Part shown: piece by piece, positions 34,086-42,323 of the stretch | Layout: every line of letters begins with the position of its first letter | Position numbering within the stretch: the first letter of the stretch is position 1 | Assembly (NCBI GenBank): GCA_036557665.1 | Contig: DATBHG010000057.1 | Coordinates: 22,832-86,831, forward strand | Direction: 5' to 3' | DNA from: VAZQ01 sp036557665 | GTDB taxonomy: Bacteria; Pseudomonadota; Alphaproteobacteria; Rhizobiales; Xanthobacteraceae | DNA: 64,000 bases | Made by a program: the position numbers and the translations under genes | The notes under the pieces: generated by a model | Seen by the model: the letters and a program-made list of their open reading frames with translations, nothing else | Database searches by the model: none | Told to the model about the DNA's origin: nothing

Positions 34086-35384
34086 ATGATCGATCAGCCC
34101 AGCCGCCGCGATGTTGTGAAAAGGACCGCGAGGCTCGCGGCGCTCAGCGCGCTGGGCGCGGTCCGCGCGCCGATCGCCCGCGCCAAAGCGCCACCCCCGC
34201 CGGTCGGCAGTTTTTCCCAGATCGACACGATGCTCCGCGCAGCGACGCGTGCGGGGGAGCTGCCGGGGGTCGTGGCACTCGCGGCAACGGAGCATGACAT
34301 CGTCTATGAGGGCGTTTTCGGCGCCCGGCGGCTGCACGAAGGGCCGCTCATGACGCGGGATACGGTTTTCCGTATTGCCTCCATGGTCAAGCTGATCACG
34401 TCGGTCGCCGCTCTGCAGCTCGTCGAGCAGGGCAAGCTTTCGCTCGACGCTCCCGTCCCCGATATCGATCCCGCTCTCGGCTCGCCGCAGGTGCTCGACG
34501 GATTCGATCCCAAAGGAGCTCCGCAGTTGCGGCCGGCGAAGCGGCCGATATCCCTGCGCCACCTGCTGACCCACACGTCCGGCTTGAGCTACCGGCTGTG
34601 GGACGCCAAGGCCGCCCGCTACGCGAAATCCATTGACCGGTTGCCCGCTGCGGAAAGAAGCCACGCCCCGCACACGCCGCTCATGTTCGATCCCGGCGAG
34701 CGCTGGCAGTATGGTCCCAGCATCGACTGGGTCGGCCGCATCGTGGAATCGGTCAGCGGCGAGCGGCTGGATGTTTATTTTCGCAACCGCATCCTCGATC
34801 CGCTGGGGATGAACGACACCGGCTTCCTCCTCTCTGCGGAACAACGCGCACGCGAGGCAAGCATGCATAAGCGCGGGCCGATCGGCACGCTGGCGCCGCA
34901 ACCCGTCGAGCAGCAGGCCGCCGACCGCAAAACCTTCTCCGGCGGGGGCGGGATTTATTCCAGCGCACCGGATTATCTGAGCCTGGTCCGCATGCTGCTG
35001 CGGGGCGGATCGCTTGACGGCGTGCGCATACTGCGCCCCGAGACCGTCGCGCTCATGGACCGCAACCAGATCGGCGCCATCGAAGCCGGCGTCCTGAAAA
35101 CGACCGCGCCGGCGCTCTCCAACGATGTCGATTTCTTTCCCGGCGTGTCGCTCAAATGGGGCCTCGGTCACATGATCAACATGCAGCCCATTCCCCAGGG
35201 CCGCAGCGCCGGCAGCCTGACCTGGGCCGGGCTGTTGAACACCTATTACTGGATCGATCCTGCAAGACGCGTCGCCGCCGTTTTCATGACCCAGGTCCTG
35301 CCGTTTGCGGACACGCGGGCCTTGCGCATCTACCGTCAATTCGAACGCGGTATCTACGCAGCGCTCAGGAGCGGCGCGGGTTAG
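34086..35384 (+). CDS. Serine hydrolase of the class C beta-lactamase / esterase family, Tat-exported
   Basis: The 432-residue protein has a Tat signal (SRRDVVKRTARLAAL) and a beta-lactamase-type serine hydrolase domain: SxxK motif as SMVK (about residue 98), Tyr motif YGPS (about residue 208), and a late small-residue motif in TWAGLLNTYYW. Such proteins are usually esterases or peptidases rather than antibiotic lactamases. It follows the LLM gene by 49 bp on the same strand. A role in cleaving an ester or amide before uptake fits the operon but is inference. Confidence 0.87.
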   Translation: MIDQPSRRDVVKRTARLAALSALGAVRAPIARAKAPPPPVGSFSQIDTMLRAATRAGELPGVVALAATEHDIVYEGVFGARRLHEGPLMTRDTVFRIASMVKLITSVAALQLVEQGKLSLDAPVPDIDPALGSPQVLDGFDPKGAPQLRPAKRPISLRHLLTHTSGLSYRLWDAKAARYAKSIDRLPAAERSHAPHTPLMFDPGERWQYGPSIDWVGRIVESVSGERLDVYFRNRILDPLGMNDTGFLLSAEQRAREASMHKRGPIGTLAPQPVEQQAADRKTFSGGGGIYSSAPDYLSLVRMLLRGGSLDGVRILRPETVALMDRNQIGAIEAGVLKTTAPALSNDVDFFPGVSLKWGLGHMINMQPIPQGRSAGSLTWAGLLNTYYWIDPARRVAAVFMTQVLPFADTRALRIYRQFERGIYAALRSGAG

Positions 35385-35485
35385 CGCCAAGCCGGCCCCA
35401 GCCGGCTCGGGTGTAACCCGCCATCTTGCACGGGCTTGCGCTGTACTACGTACCCTGATTGATGATTTCTGCGTCCTGATCCCGG

Positions 35486-36487
35486 TCACGCCACCCCGGC
35501 ACGCAGCAGGTCGTGGAAATGGATGATGCCGATGGGCTTGTCCGCTTCGGCCACGATCAGCGCCGTGATCTTGGAAGAGTTGATGATCTCCAGCGCCTCG
35601 CTGGCGAGCTGGTCGGGCCGCACCGTCTTGGGCGAGGGAGTCATGACGTCCTCCACGCGCGCCTCGAGGAGGTCGGGCCGCATGTGGCGGCGCAGATCGC
35701 CGTCGGTGATGATCCCGGCGAGCTTTCCCTCTGCGTCGGTGATGCCGACGCAGCCGAAGCCCTTGCTCGACATCTCCACCACGGCATCGGCCATCACCGT
35801 ACCTGCGGGAACGAGCGGGATCCGCTCGCCGGAATGCATCAGGTTGGCGACGAATTTCAACATCGCCCCGAGCCGGCCGCCGGGATGCAGCTTGCGGAAG
35901 TCGAGCGCGGTGAAGCCGCGGCTTTCCAGCAGCGCGACCGCGAGCGCATCGCCGAGCGCCGCCTGCATCAGAGTGGAGGTGGTGGGCGCGAGGTTGTGCG
36001 GGCAGGCTTCCCGCGCGGTCGGCAACAGCAGCACCACGTCGGCGGCGCGCGCGAGCGTGCTCTCGGCGGCGGCGGTCACCGCGATCAGCGCGATGCGGAA
36101 GCGCCGCGAATAGTCGGTCAGATCCTTGAGCTCGGCCGTCTCCCCCGACCACGACAGCGCCATGATGACGTCGTGTGGCGTGATTACGCCGAGGTCGCCG
36201 TGGCTGGCCTCGCTCGGATGGACGAAGAAAGCCGGCGTGCCGGTCGAGGCAAAGGTGGCGGCGATCTTGCGCCCGACATGCCCGGATTTGCCCATGCCGG
36301 TCACGATCAGGCGGCCTTGCGCGCCCGCGATCATCTCGACCGCGACAGCAAAATCGCGACCGATGCTATCCTGGATTGCGCAGGCAAGCGTGTTCAGCCC
36401 GGCCGCCTCGAGCTCGAGCGTGCGCAGCGCCGAGGCGATCAGCTCGGGTGCCGGGGTTGCTCGTTGGATCGGCAGCGGCTTTGCCAT
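35486..36487 (-). CDS. kpsF: Arabinose-5-phosphate isomerase, KpsF/GutQ family
   Basis: The 333-residue enzyme interconverts ribulose-5-phosphate and arabinose-5-phosphate for KDO/LPS synthesis. A SIS domain (about 40-190) carries VTGMGKSGHVGRKIAATFAS and the GETAELKDL loop. Two CBS domains (about 205-333) follow, with VMTPSPKTV. The conserved PTTSTLMQAALGDALAVALL is intact. ATG at 36487 is the family start. It converges on the serine hydrolase. Symbol from family; GutQ is equivalent. Confidence 0.93.
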   Translation of the reverse strand: MAKPLPIQRATPAPELIASALRTLELEAAGLNTLACAIQDSIGRDFAVAVEMIAGAQGRLIVTGMGKSGHVGRKIAATFASTGTPAFFVHPSEASHGDLGVITPHDVIMALSWSGETAELKDLTDYSRRFRIALIAVTAAAESTLARAADVVLLLPTAREACPHNLAPTTSTLMQAALGDALAVALLESRGFTALDFRKLHPGGRLGAMLKFVANLMHSGERIPLVPAGTVMADAVVEMSSKGFGCVGITDAEGKLAGIITDGDLRRHMRPDLLEARVEDVMTPSPKTVRPDQLASEALEIINSSKITALIVAEADKPIGIIHFHDLLRAGVA

Positions 36488-36766
36488 CGCAGGGATCCCC
36501 TCCGGCCGCCACGAATAGCACGGAAAGGGCGCCCGCGGGAGAAGCCCCCTGAGCACCTCCCCCTAAAAGGGGGACCTGTGTTTCGGCTCACGCGAGGCCC
36601 CCAAAGTCAACCGCTCGTTAACCATATCCATTCTAGTTTCGTTAACCAACGCATAGCGGCCCGGCGGCCGCCTGTCGGTCGTCGCTCGCGATGTAGCGCA
36701 AGGCATTGATGGCACGGGCGGGCTTCGGACGCGCGCAGACGCGAGCGGCGGGGAGACGCACGGGTC

Positions 36767-38557
36767 GTGAGCCGAGGATTCGAGGTGTCACGCTGTTGCC
36801 GGCGCCCATGGGCTCCCCTGCTCGCAGGCCGAGCGCGGGGCATCCTCCTCGTGCTGCTGTTGCTCGCCCCCGGGCAAACTCTCGCGCAGCAAGCCGACAG
36901 CTCGGATTCCCTGCTGCTGTCTCCAAGCCTCGAAGGCAACCCGCAAAGCCCGCCGCGCTTTCGCCCCGCGCCGAAGGAGGAGCAGCGCCAGCCGGCGCAG
37001 TTCGTGCAGCTGCCGAGCTTCAGCTATCGCCCTGGCATCGGGGTCGGCAATACGGGCTTTGATTCCACCAACGTCTCGCGGCGCAAGAAGACGCGGGGCG
37101 CCGGCAAAGCCAAACCCGCGACCAATCCCGGCGCCGCAGTGCTCGGCATTCCCCAGCAGCCGGACAGCACGAGCGCAAAGACCGATCCCACCCAAGCGGG
37201 CAGCCCGGCGCCCACCCAGCCGGTGAGCCCAGCTATCACCAGCCCGGCGCCGGCACCCTCTGATGTGCCGCCCTCGCCGAAGCTGTTGCAGCCCGCCGTG
37301 GCTTCGGTGCTCGGGCGAGCGCGCACGCCCGCGCGCCCCGGCGCCCCACCGACAAGCCCCGATATGGAAACGCCCACGGTCGCAACCGTGCCGCCCCTCT
37401 GGCGCCCGGTGCCCGAGGCCAACCCCTTCGATCCGATCGGCGTCCAGGTCGGCGCGTTCAATTTTCTGCCCGCCGTCGAGTACTGGCGCGGCTACGACAC
37501 CAACCCGCGCAGGCTGGGCCTGCCGCCGATCTCCGGCTCGTGGTTCAATCTCTATGCCACCAACTTGCTGATGGCGTCCAATTGGACGCGCCACGCATTC
37601 AATGCCGAGCTGCACGGCACCTATACCACTTTCGACACCACCCACTCGCAGGACCGGCCGAGCCTCGACGGCAAGGTGAACGGACGCATCGACGTGACCA
37701 GCCTCAATCACATCGACCTGCAGGGGATCCTCCGGGTGGGCACGGATTATCCCGGCAGCCCCAACATCCAGGCCGACCTGGCGCACCTGCCGATCTACAC
37801 CACCTACGGCGGCTACGCCGGATTCGGGCAGCGGTTCAACCGCTTCGAGGTGACGGTTAAGGGCGGCGCGGAGCACACGGACTTCCAGCCGTCGAAGTTC
37901 GTGGACGGAGAGACCGAGAGCAACGCGGACCGCGACTACACCCAGTACACCGCGACCTTGCGGACCGCCTATGACCTTTCGCCGGAGCTGAGGCCGTTCG
38001 CGGAAGTGAGCGCCAACAAACGCCTGCACGATCTCGCGCTGGATCGCTTCGGCTTCGATCGCAATTCGCTGGGATACAGCGCCAAGGTCGGCGCGACCGT
38101 GAATCTGACTCGCACGCTCACCGGGGAATTCGCGGTGGGCTACATCGAGCAGATGTTCATCGCACCGTTGCCCAATATCGGCGGCCTGCTGCTCGACGGA
38201 GCGCTGGCGTGGTGCGTGACCCCGCTCACGACCGCCAAGCTGTTCGCCAATACGACATTGAACGAGTCGCCGCTCTTTCTCGTCTCGGCCGAGCTGACGC
38301 GGCAGGTCGGCGTCCAGCTCGACCACGCGTTTCGGCGCTGGCTGATCGGAACGCTCAAGTTCTCGCTGTCGCGCGACGAGTACGCCGGCAATCTGCGCAT
38401 CGACAACCGCTACGCGGTGTCGGCGGCGTTCACCTACCTCTTCATGCGAGATCTCGCGCTCAAAGGCGAGTACCGACAGGAGTGGGACCGCTCCAACGTC
38501 CCCGGCTCGAATTACGTAGCCAGCGTCTGGCTCCTGGGCTTGCGCCTGCAGCGGTAG
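36767..38557 (+). CDS. Outer-membrane beta-barrel protein with long Pro-rich linker
   Basis: The 596-residue protein has a signal peptide (hydrophobic ILLVLLLLAPGQ, cleavage after TLAQQ), a proline/alanine-rich low-complexity segment (about 75-215), then alternating amphipathic strands with aromatic girdles to the C-terminus (SNYVASVWLLGLRLQR). This is the architecture of the BBP2-like outer-membrane barrels in Hyphomicrobiales. The GTG at 36767 is accepted; a later start near the hydrophobic segment is possible. The function is unknown, possibly polysaccharide export. Confidence 0.8.
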   Translation: MSRGFEVSRCCRRPWAPLLAGRARGILLVLLLLAPGQTLAQQADSSDSLLLSPSLEGNPQSPPRFRPAPKEEQRQPAQFVQLPSFSYRPGIGVGNTGFDSTNVSRRKKTRGAGKAKPATNPGAAVLGIPQQPDSTSAKTDPTQAGSPAPTQPVSPAITSPAPAPSDVPPSPKLLQPAVASVLGRARTPARPGAPPTSPDMETPTVATVPPLWRPVPEANPFDPIGVQVGAFNFLPAVEYWRGYDTNPRRLGLPPISGSWFNLYATNLLMASNWTRHAFNAELHGTYTTFDTTHSQDRPSLDGKVNGRIDVTSLNHIDLQGILRVGTDYPGSPNIQADLAHLPIYTTYGGYAGFGQRFNRFEVTVKGGAEHTDFQPSKFVDGETESNADRDYTQYTATLRTAYDLSPELRPFAEVSANKRLHDLALDRFGFDRNSLGYSAKVGATVNLTRTLTGEFAVGYIEQMFIAPLPNIGGLLLDGALAWCVTPLTTAKLFANTTLNESPLFLVSAELTRQVGVQLDHAFRRWLIGTLKFSLSRDEYAGNLRIDNRYAVSAAFTYLFMRDLALKGEYRQEWDRSNVPGSNYVASVWLLGLRLQR

Positions 38558-38704
38558 AGAGCTTTCATTCGCAGGGAATAGCCGCAAACCGGCTCCGCCG
38601 AATTCCGGCGTAACCCGCCGAGCCATGAGGCATCGCCCATTGGGGTGGCGTGCGCAGCACAAGTCCGCTGCAGCCGACTTGTGTTGCTAACCCACAGCGC
38701 TGGG
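38558..38704. repeat. Diverged intergenic hairpin repeat (family B type)
   Basis: Between convergent genes lies GCC-rich inverted sequence with the phrase GTAACCCGCCGAG and a hairpin around CAAGTCCGCTGCAGCCGACTTG, then CTAACCCACAGCG. It resembles the family at 40722, 42141, 45939 and 55390 but is more degraded. Confidence 0.6.
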
Positions 38705-39388
38705 CTATCTCCCCCGCGCCCTTGGCGTCCCGGGCGATGCGGCAGGGGTCGCCGCTTTCGGGTCCGGGTTCTCCATCGCATTGGCGGCGCCCTCCCATTT
38801 GCAGGCCGCTGCCAGGCGGGAGCGCACCTCGGAAACCCTGCCCAGGTTGAACGACGCATCGTGGGCCACTTCATGGTGATCCCACATGCGGAAAAAAACC
38901 TTGCCCCCATCGGTCAGCGACCGGATGAACGGGATCGGCGAGGGCGCAATGGCGAGCACGCAGCTCGAATGGGTATTCCACGGGACCTCTACGGCTTGGG
39001 CCTGGTCGACGCGGTAGACGACGCGCACATTGGCGCCGCATTTGATAAAGCCCCATTTGTTGACGGCAACCTCGGTCTTGCCGTCCTTGCAGCGCATCAG
39101 CAGCCAGGCCTTGCTGTCGCTCGAGGGAAGCTGCGCCGAGACCAGCGGGCTGTCATCGAGGGGGGATTTTTCGTCCTTGACCTCCCAGGCTCCCTCGGCG
39201 GCTTGCTTGTTGTCGGCCTCCTTGGGCGCCGTCCTCGCGGCGGGCGTATCGAGGCCGTCATAGCATTTGAGCCGCTCGGTATCCTCGTTGATCTGGCGGC
39301 AGGCCTTGAGCGTCTCCTGCGCGCGGGCGCCGGCGCCCAGCAAAATGCCGGCGCCTGCGACGATGAGTATGACGCGAATGGTCCGCAT
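38705..39388 (-). CDS. VasI-like (type VI secretion-associated) secreted protein
   Basis: The 227-residue protein has a signal peptide (MRTIRVILIVAGAGILLGAG) and starts its mature part with the VasI-like cysteine motif ACRQINEDTERLKCYD. A later domain carries KAWLLMRCKDGKTEVAV and RVVYRVDQAQAVEV. No other type VI secretion gene is nearby, so the role may be unrelated to secretion. An alternative start at 39412 adds eight residues. The C-terminus is Pro/Ala-rich. Confidence 0.75.
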   Translation of the reverse strand: MRTIRVILIVAGAGILLGAGARAQETLKACRQINEDTERLKCYDGLDTPAARTAPKEADNKQAAEGAWEVKDEKSPLDDSPLVSAQLPSSDSKAWLLMRCKDGKTEVAVNKWGFIKCGANVRVVYRVDQAQAVEVPWNTHSSCVLAIAPSPIPFIRSLTDGGKVFFRMWDHHEVAHDASFNLGRVSEVRSRLAAACKWEGAANAMENPDPKAATPAASPGTPRARGR

Positions 39389-39599
39389 GCAGAGCTGATC
39401 CGGTGCCATCATGCAAGGCTGGAGCGGATTGCCGGCTGAAGGCTGAGCCGTGTCCTAGTTCAAGAATGCAGACGATGCAACGGCCGCTCAGGCTCCGGCG
39501 CATGGGACTCGTGCTTGTCGAGCGGATCGTGCTGCTGCATTCTGCGCCACCCGATCCCCCCCGCGCGCCCCGCTCGTGTTGCCTTGGAGCAAAGTCCGG

Positions 39600-40709
39600 A
39601 TGGCGATTGCAAACGGCATCAAGGTCGTCGGATTTCACGATCTGCCCGGCGGCGGGCAAGTCGTGGTGCGCAACAAGGTCGCGTATGTGGGCCATGTGCA
39701 GCCGCCCGACGGCACGAGCGTCATCGATGTCTCCGATCCGTCGCGCCCGCGCGGCCTCGCCCGCATCAGCGTTCCACCAGGCACGCTGTCCCACAAAGTC
39801 AGAGTGGAAAACGACATCATGCTGGTCAACCGCGAAGTGTTCCCGATCGGTCGGGTCGACCCCGAGTTCAAGGGTGGGCTCGAGGTTTTCGACGTGAGCA
39901 AGCCGGCCGAGCCGAGACGAATTGCGACCTGGCCCGCGCGCGGAATGCATCGTTTCACCTTCGACGGTCGTTACGTCTATGGCTCGCCCGAATTCGACGG
40001 CTACCGCGGCAACGTCGTGTCCATCATCGATTTTGCGGATCCCGCGCGCCCGCAGGAGGTAGGGCGATGGTGGATGCCGGGGCAGTGGATCGCCGGCGGC
40101 GAGGAGCCGACCTGGGAAGGAACCGCACACCGGTGCCATCACCCGATACGGGTCGGCAATCGGCTGTACACCAGCTATTGGCACGGCGGCTTCGTGATCC
40201 TCGGCATCGACGACATCAGCAAGCCGGAATTCATTTCGGGGCTCGATTGGAGCCCGCCGTTTCCCTGGCCGACCCATACCGCCCTGCCGGTACCGTTCCC
40301 GGTGCGCGGGCGGCGGATCATGCTCGTCGCCGACGAGGACGTGGTGCGGCTCGAAATGTCGACGCCGGCCTTCCTCTGGATCGTGGATATCACCGACGAG
40401 AAAAAGCCGATCCCCTTTGCCAGCTTCCAGGTGGCCGAGGAGGACGGCTCGCCGAAAGCCGACTACACCGGCATGCATCAGTTCTGCGAGGAAATCCGCA
40501 GCACCGAGATCCCGATCGCATGGTTTGCGCACGGTCTTCGCATTGTCGACATCGCCAACCCCCATGCCCCGCGCGAGGTTGCCTCGTTCATCCCGGACGT
40601 TCCGGCCGGGGCGGCGCGGGTGCAAAGCAACGACGTGTGCTTCGATGACCGCGGCCTCATCTACCTGATCGACCGCACGCGCGGGCTGCACATCCTCGAG
40701 CGGGCATGA
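39600..40709 (+). CDS. LVIVD-repeat beta-propeller-like protein
   Basis: The 369-residue protein contains several LVIVD-type repeats with the alternating GTSVIDVSDPSRPRGLA, GLEVFDVSKPAEPRRIA, and VVSIIDFADPARPQEVG pattern, then LRIVDIANPHAPREVA and a final RGLHILERA. This indicates a beta-propeller. No signal peptide was seen from ATG 39600; eight additional residues could be added from ATG 39576. Function unknown. It is the first gene before the amidohydrolase cluster, separated by a repeat at 40722-40860. Confidence 0.8.
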   Translation: MAIANGIKVVGFHDLPGGGQVVVRNKVAYVGHVQPPDGTSVIDVSDPSRPRGLARISVPPGTLSHKVRVENDIMLVNREVFPIGRVDPEFKGGLEVFDVSKPAEPRRIATWPARGMHRFTFDGRYVYGSPEFDGYRGNVVSIIDFADPARPQEVGRWWMPGQWIAGGEEPTWEGTAHRCHHPIRVGNRLYTSYWHGGFVILGIDDISKPEFISGLDWSPPFPWPTHTALPVPFPVRGRRIMLVADEDVVRLEMSTPAFLWIVDITDEKKPIPFASFQVAEEDGSPKADYTGMHQFCEEIRSTEIPIAWFAHGLRIVDIANPHAPREVASFIPDVPAGAARVQSNDVCFDDRGLIYLIDRTRGLHILERA

Positions 40710-40721
40710 AGGCGCGCGAGA

Positions 40722-40860
40722 GCGTAGGGTGGGTCAGCTTTGCAAGTCGGCTGAGCCGACTTGCAAAGCGTAATCCACCGTCTTGGCAGCCGGCGCGGCG
40801 GTGGGTTGCGCCACGAATCGGCACGGCCGATTTGTGGCTGATCCGCCCTGCAGATCGAAC
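40722..40860. repeat. Family B intergenic hairpin repeat
   Basis: Starts GCGTAGGGTGGGTCAGC and contains a perfect 15-bp stem (CTTTGCAAGTCGGCT at 40738-40752, its complement at 40754-40768, one-base centre). A second half carries GGTGGGTTGCGCC and a hairpin around AATCGGCACGGCCGATT. It ends before the ATG at 40878. Confidence 0.85.
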
Positions 40861-40877
40861 ACAATGGGCACGGGATC

Positions 40878-42116
40878 ATGAGTCTCATCATCCGTAACGC
40901 TCGTCTGCGCGGCCGGAAGGAAACGGCCGATATCGCAATCGAGGGGGCAAAGATCTCCGCGGTTGCGGCCGGCCTTCCGCGCGGCGCCGGCAATGAGATC
41001 GACGCCGGCGGCAACCTCGTTCTGCCTGGTCTTTTCAACCTGCATTATCACGCCGACAAATGCCTTCTGGGCGAGATCATGCGGCCGAATGTTTCGGGCA
41101 CGCTGCCCGAGGCGATCGAGATCACCAATGACTTCAAGCGCAACTACGACCCGGTAGAGGTGGCCGCACGCGCCGTGCGCACGCTGGAGCAAGGCGTCAA
41201 GAACGGCACCACCTTCTTTCGTCTGTTCTGCGACGTGGGGACAATCGGGCAATTGCGCGCCTCGCGCGGCCTGTTGCTCGCCCGCGAGAAAATGAAAAAA
41301 TATTGCGGGGTTCAGGTGGTCGCCTTCCCGCAGGAAGGCATCGTACGCGACCCGGGCGCCGCCGAGCTGATGGAGGAAGCGATAAAGGAGGGATGCGACG
41401 TCGTCGGCGGGCTGCCCTGGTACGAGTACACCGACGAGGAGGCGCGCCGGCATATCGACATCTGCTTCGGCATGGCGATGAAGCACGACCTCGACGTCCA
41501 CATGCTGGTGGACGACACCGACGATCCCAACTCGCGCAGCCTGGAATATCTGGCTCTCAAGACCATGCGCGAAGGCTACCAGGGCCGTGTCGTGGCGAGC
41601 CACTGCGGAGCCATGGCGGCATACAACGACGTCTATGCCGCCAAGGTCGTGGACATGGTCGCGACGGCGGGCATGACCATCTCCGTCAATGCGCACATCA
41701 ATCTCGTCTGCTCGGCGCGGCTCGATCGCGAGCCGAGGCGGCGCGGCATTGCGAGGGTGAAGGAGCTGCTCGCACGCGGAGTGAACGTCGTCACCTCACA
41801 GGACGACGTGAACGACCCGTATTATCCTTTCGGCAAGCCTGATCCGCTCGAATGCGCCCTGATGATGGCCCACGTGGCCCAGCTCACGCTGCCGCACGAG
41901 CTGGAAAGCGTGATGGACATGATCACCGTGAGCGCGGCGCGCGCGGCGCGGGTTACCGATCATGGGATCGCGCCCGGGATGCGTGCAGACCTCGTCGTGG
42001 TGGCCGCGCCGTCGGTGCACGAGGCGCTTCGCCTGCAGCCGCCGCGGCTGCATGTGCTCAAGGACGGACGCGAGGTTGCACGCTCGATGCTCAGCCAGGA
42101 GCTGTTGTCGATCTGA
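40878..42116 (+). CDS. Cytosine deaminase-like amidohydrolase
   Basis: The 412-residue amidohydrolase of the CodA group has the N-terminal HxH (LHYHADKCL, about residues 56-58), the metal His in VVASHCGAMAAYND, and the Asp in VTSQDDVNDPYYPFG, all as in CodA. The segment DVHMLVDDTDDPNSR replaces CodA's HCDEIDDEQSR and is two residues longer. The usual catalytic Glu three residues after His is Val here, so the reaction may not be simple cytosine deamination. It is likely in the same operon or cluster as the hydantoinase-like gene downstream. Confidence 0.87.
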   Translation: MSLIIRNARLRGRKETADIAIEGAKISAVAAGLPRGAGNEIDAGGNLVLPGLFNLHYHADKCLLGEIMRPNVSGTLPEAIEITNDFKRNYDPVEVAARAVRTLEQGVKNGTTFFRLFCDVGTIGQLRASRGLLLAREKMKKYCGVQVVAFPQEGIVRDPGAAELMEEAIKEGCDVVGGLPWYEYTDEEARRHIDICFGMAMKHDLDVHMLVDDTDDPNSRSLEYLALKTMREGYQGRVVASHCGAMAAYNDVYAAKVVDMVATAGMTISVNAHINLVCSARLDREPRRRGIARVKELLARGVNVVTSQDDVNDPYYPFGKPDPLECALMMAHVAQLTLPHELESVMDMITVSAARAARVTDHGIAPGMRADLVVVAAPSVHEALRLQPPRLHVLKDGREVARSMLSQELLSI

Positions 42117-42140
42117 CAAGAGAATGGAGCATGACGGTTT

Positions 42141-42301
42141 GTAGGGTGGGTTAGGCGCGCGTTTTCTCTGCGCACTCTGCGTACACCTGTGTGCGTACGC
42201 GCGCCGTAACCCACCGATCGGCTCGGTGGGTTACGCTCGCGCCATACGCGGACAAGCCTGCGCGGTCTGCGAGAGACACGGCGCTCGCTAACCCACCCTA
42301 C
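42141..42301. repeat. Family B intergenic repeat, inverted homologue of 55390-55523
   Basis: The element runs from GTAGGGTGGGTTAGG to CTAACCCACCCTAC, with an internal GTAACCCACCGATCGGC hairpin. It is flanked on both sides by AGAATGGAGCATGAC (42120-42134 and 42313-42327). The right copy includes the start codon of the next gene. The homologous element at 55390-55523 is in the opposite orientation. Confidence 0.9.
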
Positions 42302-42323
42302 GATCTCAGGACGAGAATGGAGC

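Noticed and set aside
32672..34087. 471-codon minus-strand frame opposite the LLM gene
   Set aside because: Antisense shadow of a high-GC gene; no family features.
36788..38662. 624-codon minus-strand frame opposite the outer-membrane barrel
   Set aside because: Antisense shadow. The plus strand carries a signal peptide, linker and barrel strands.
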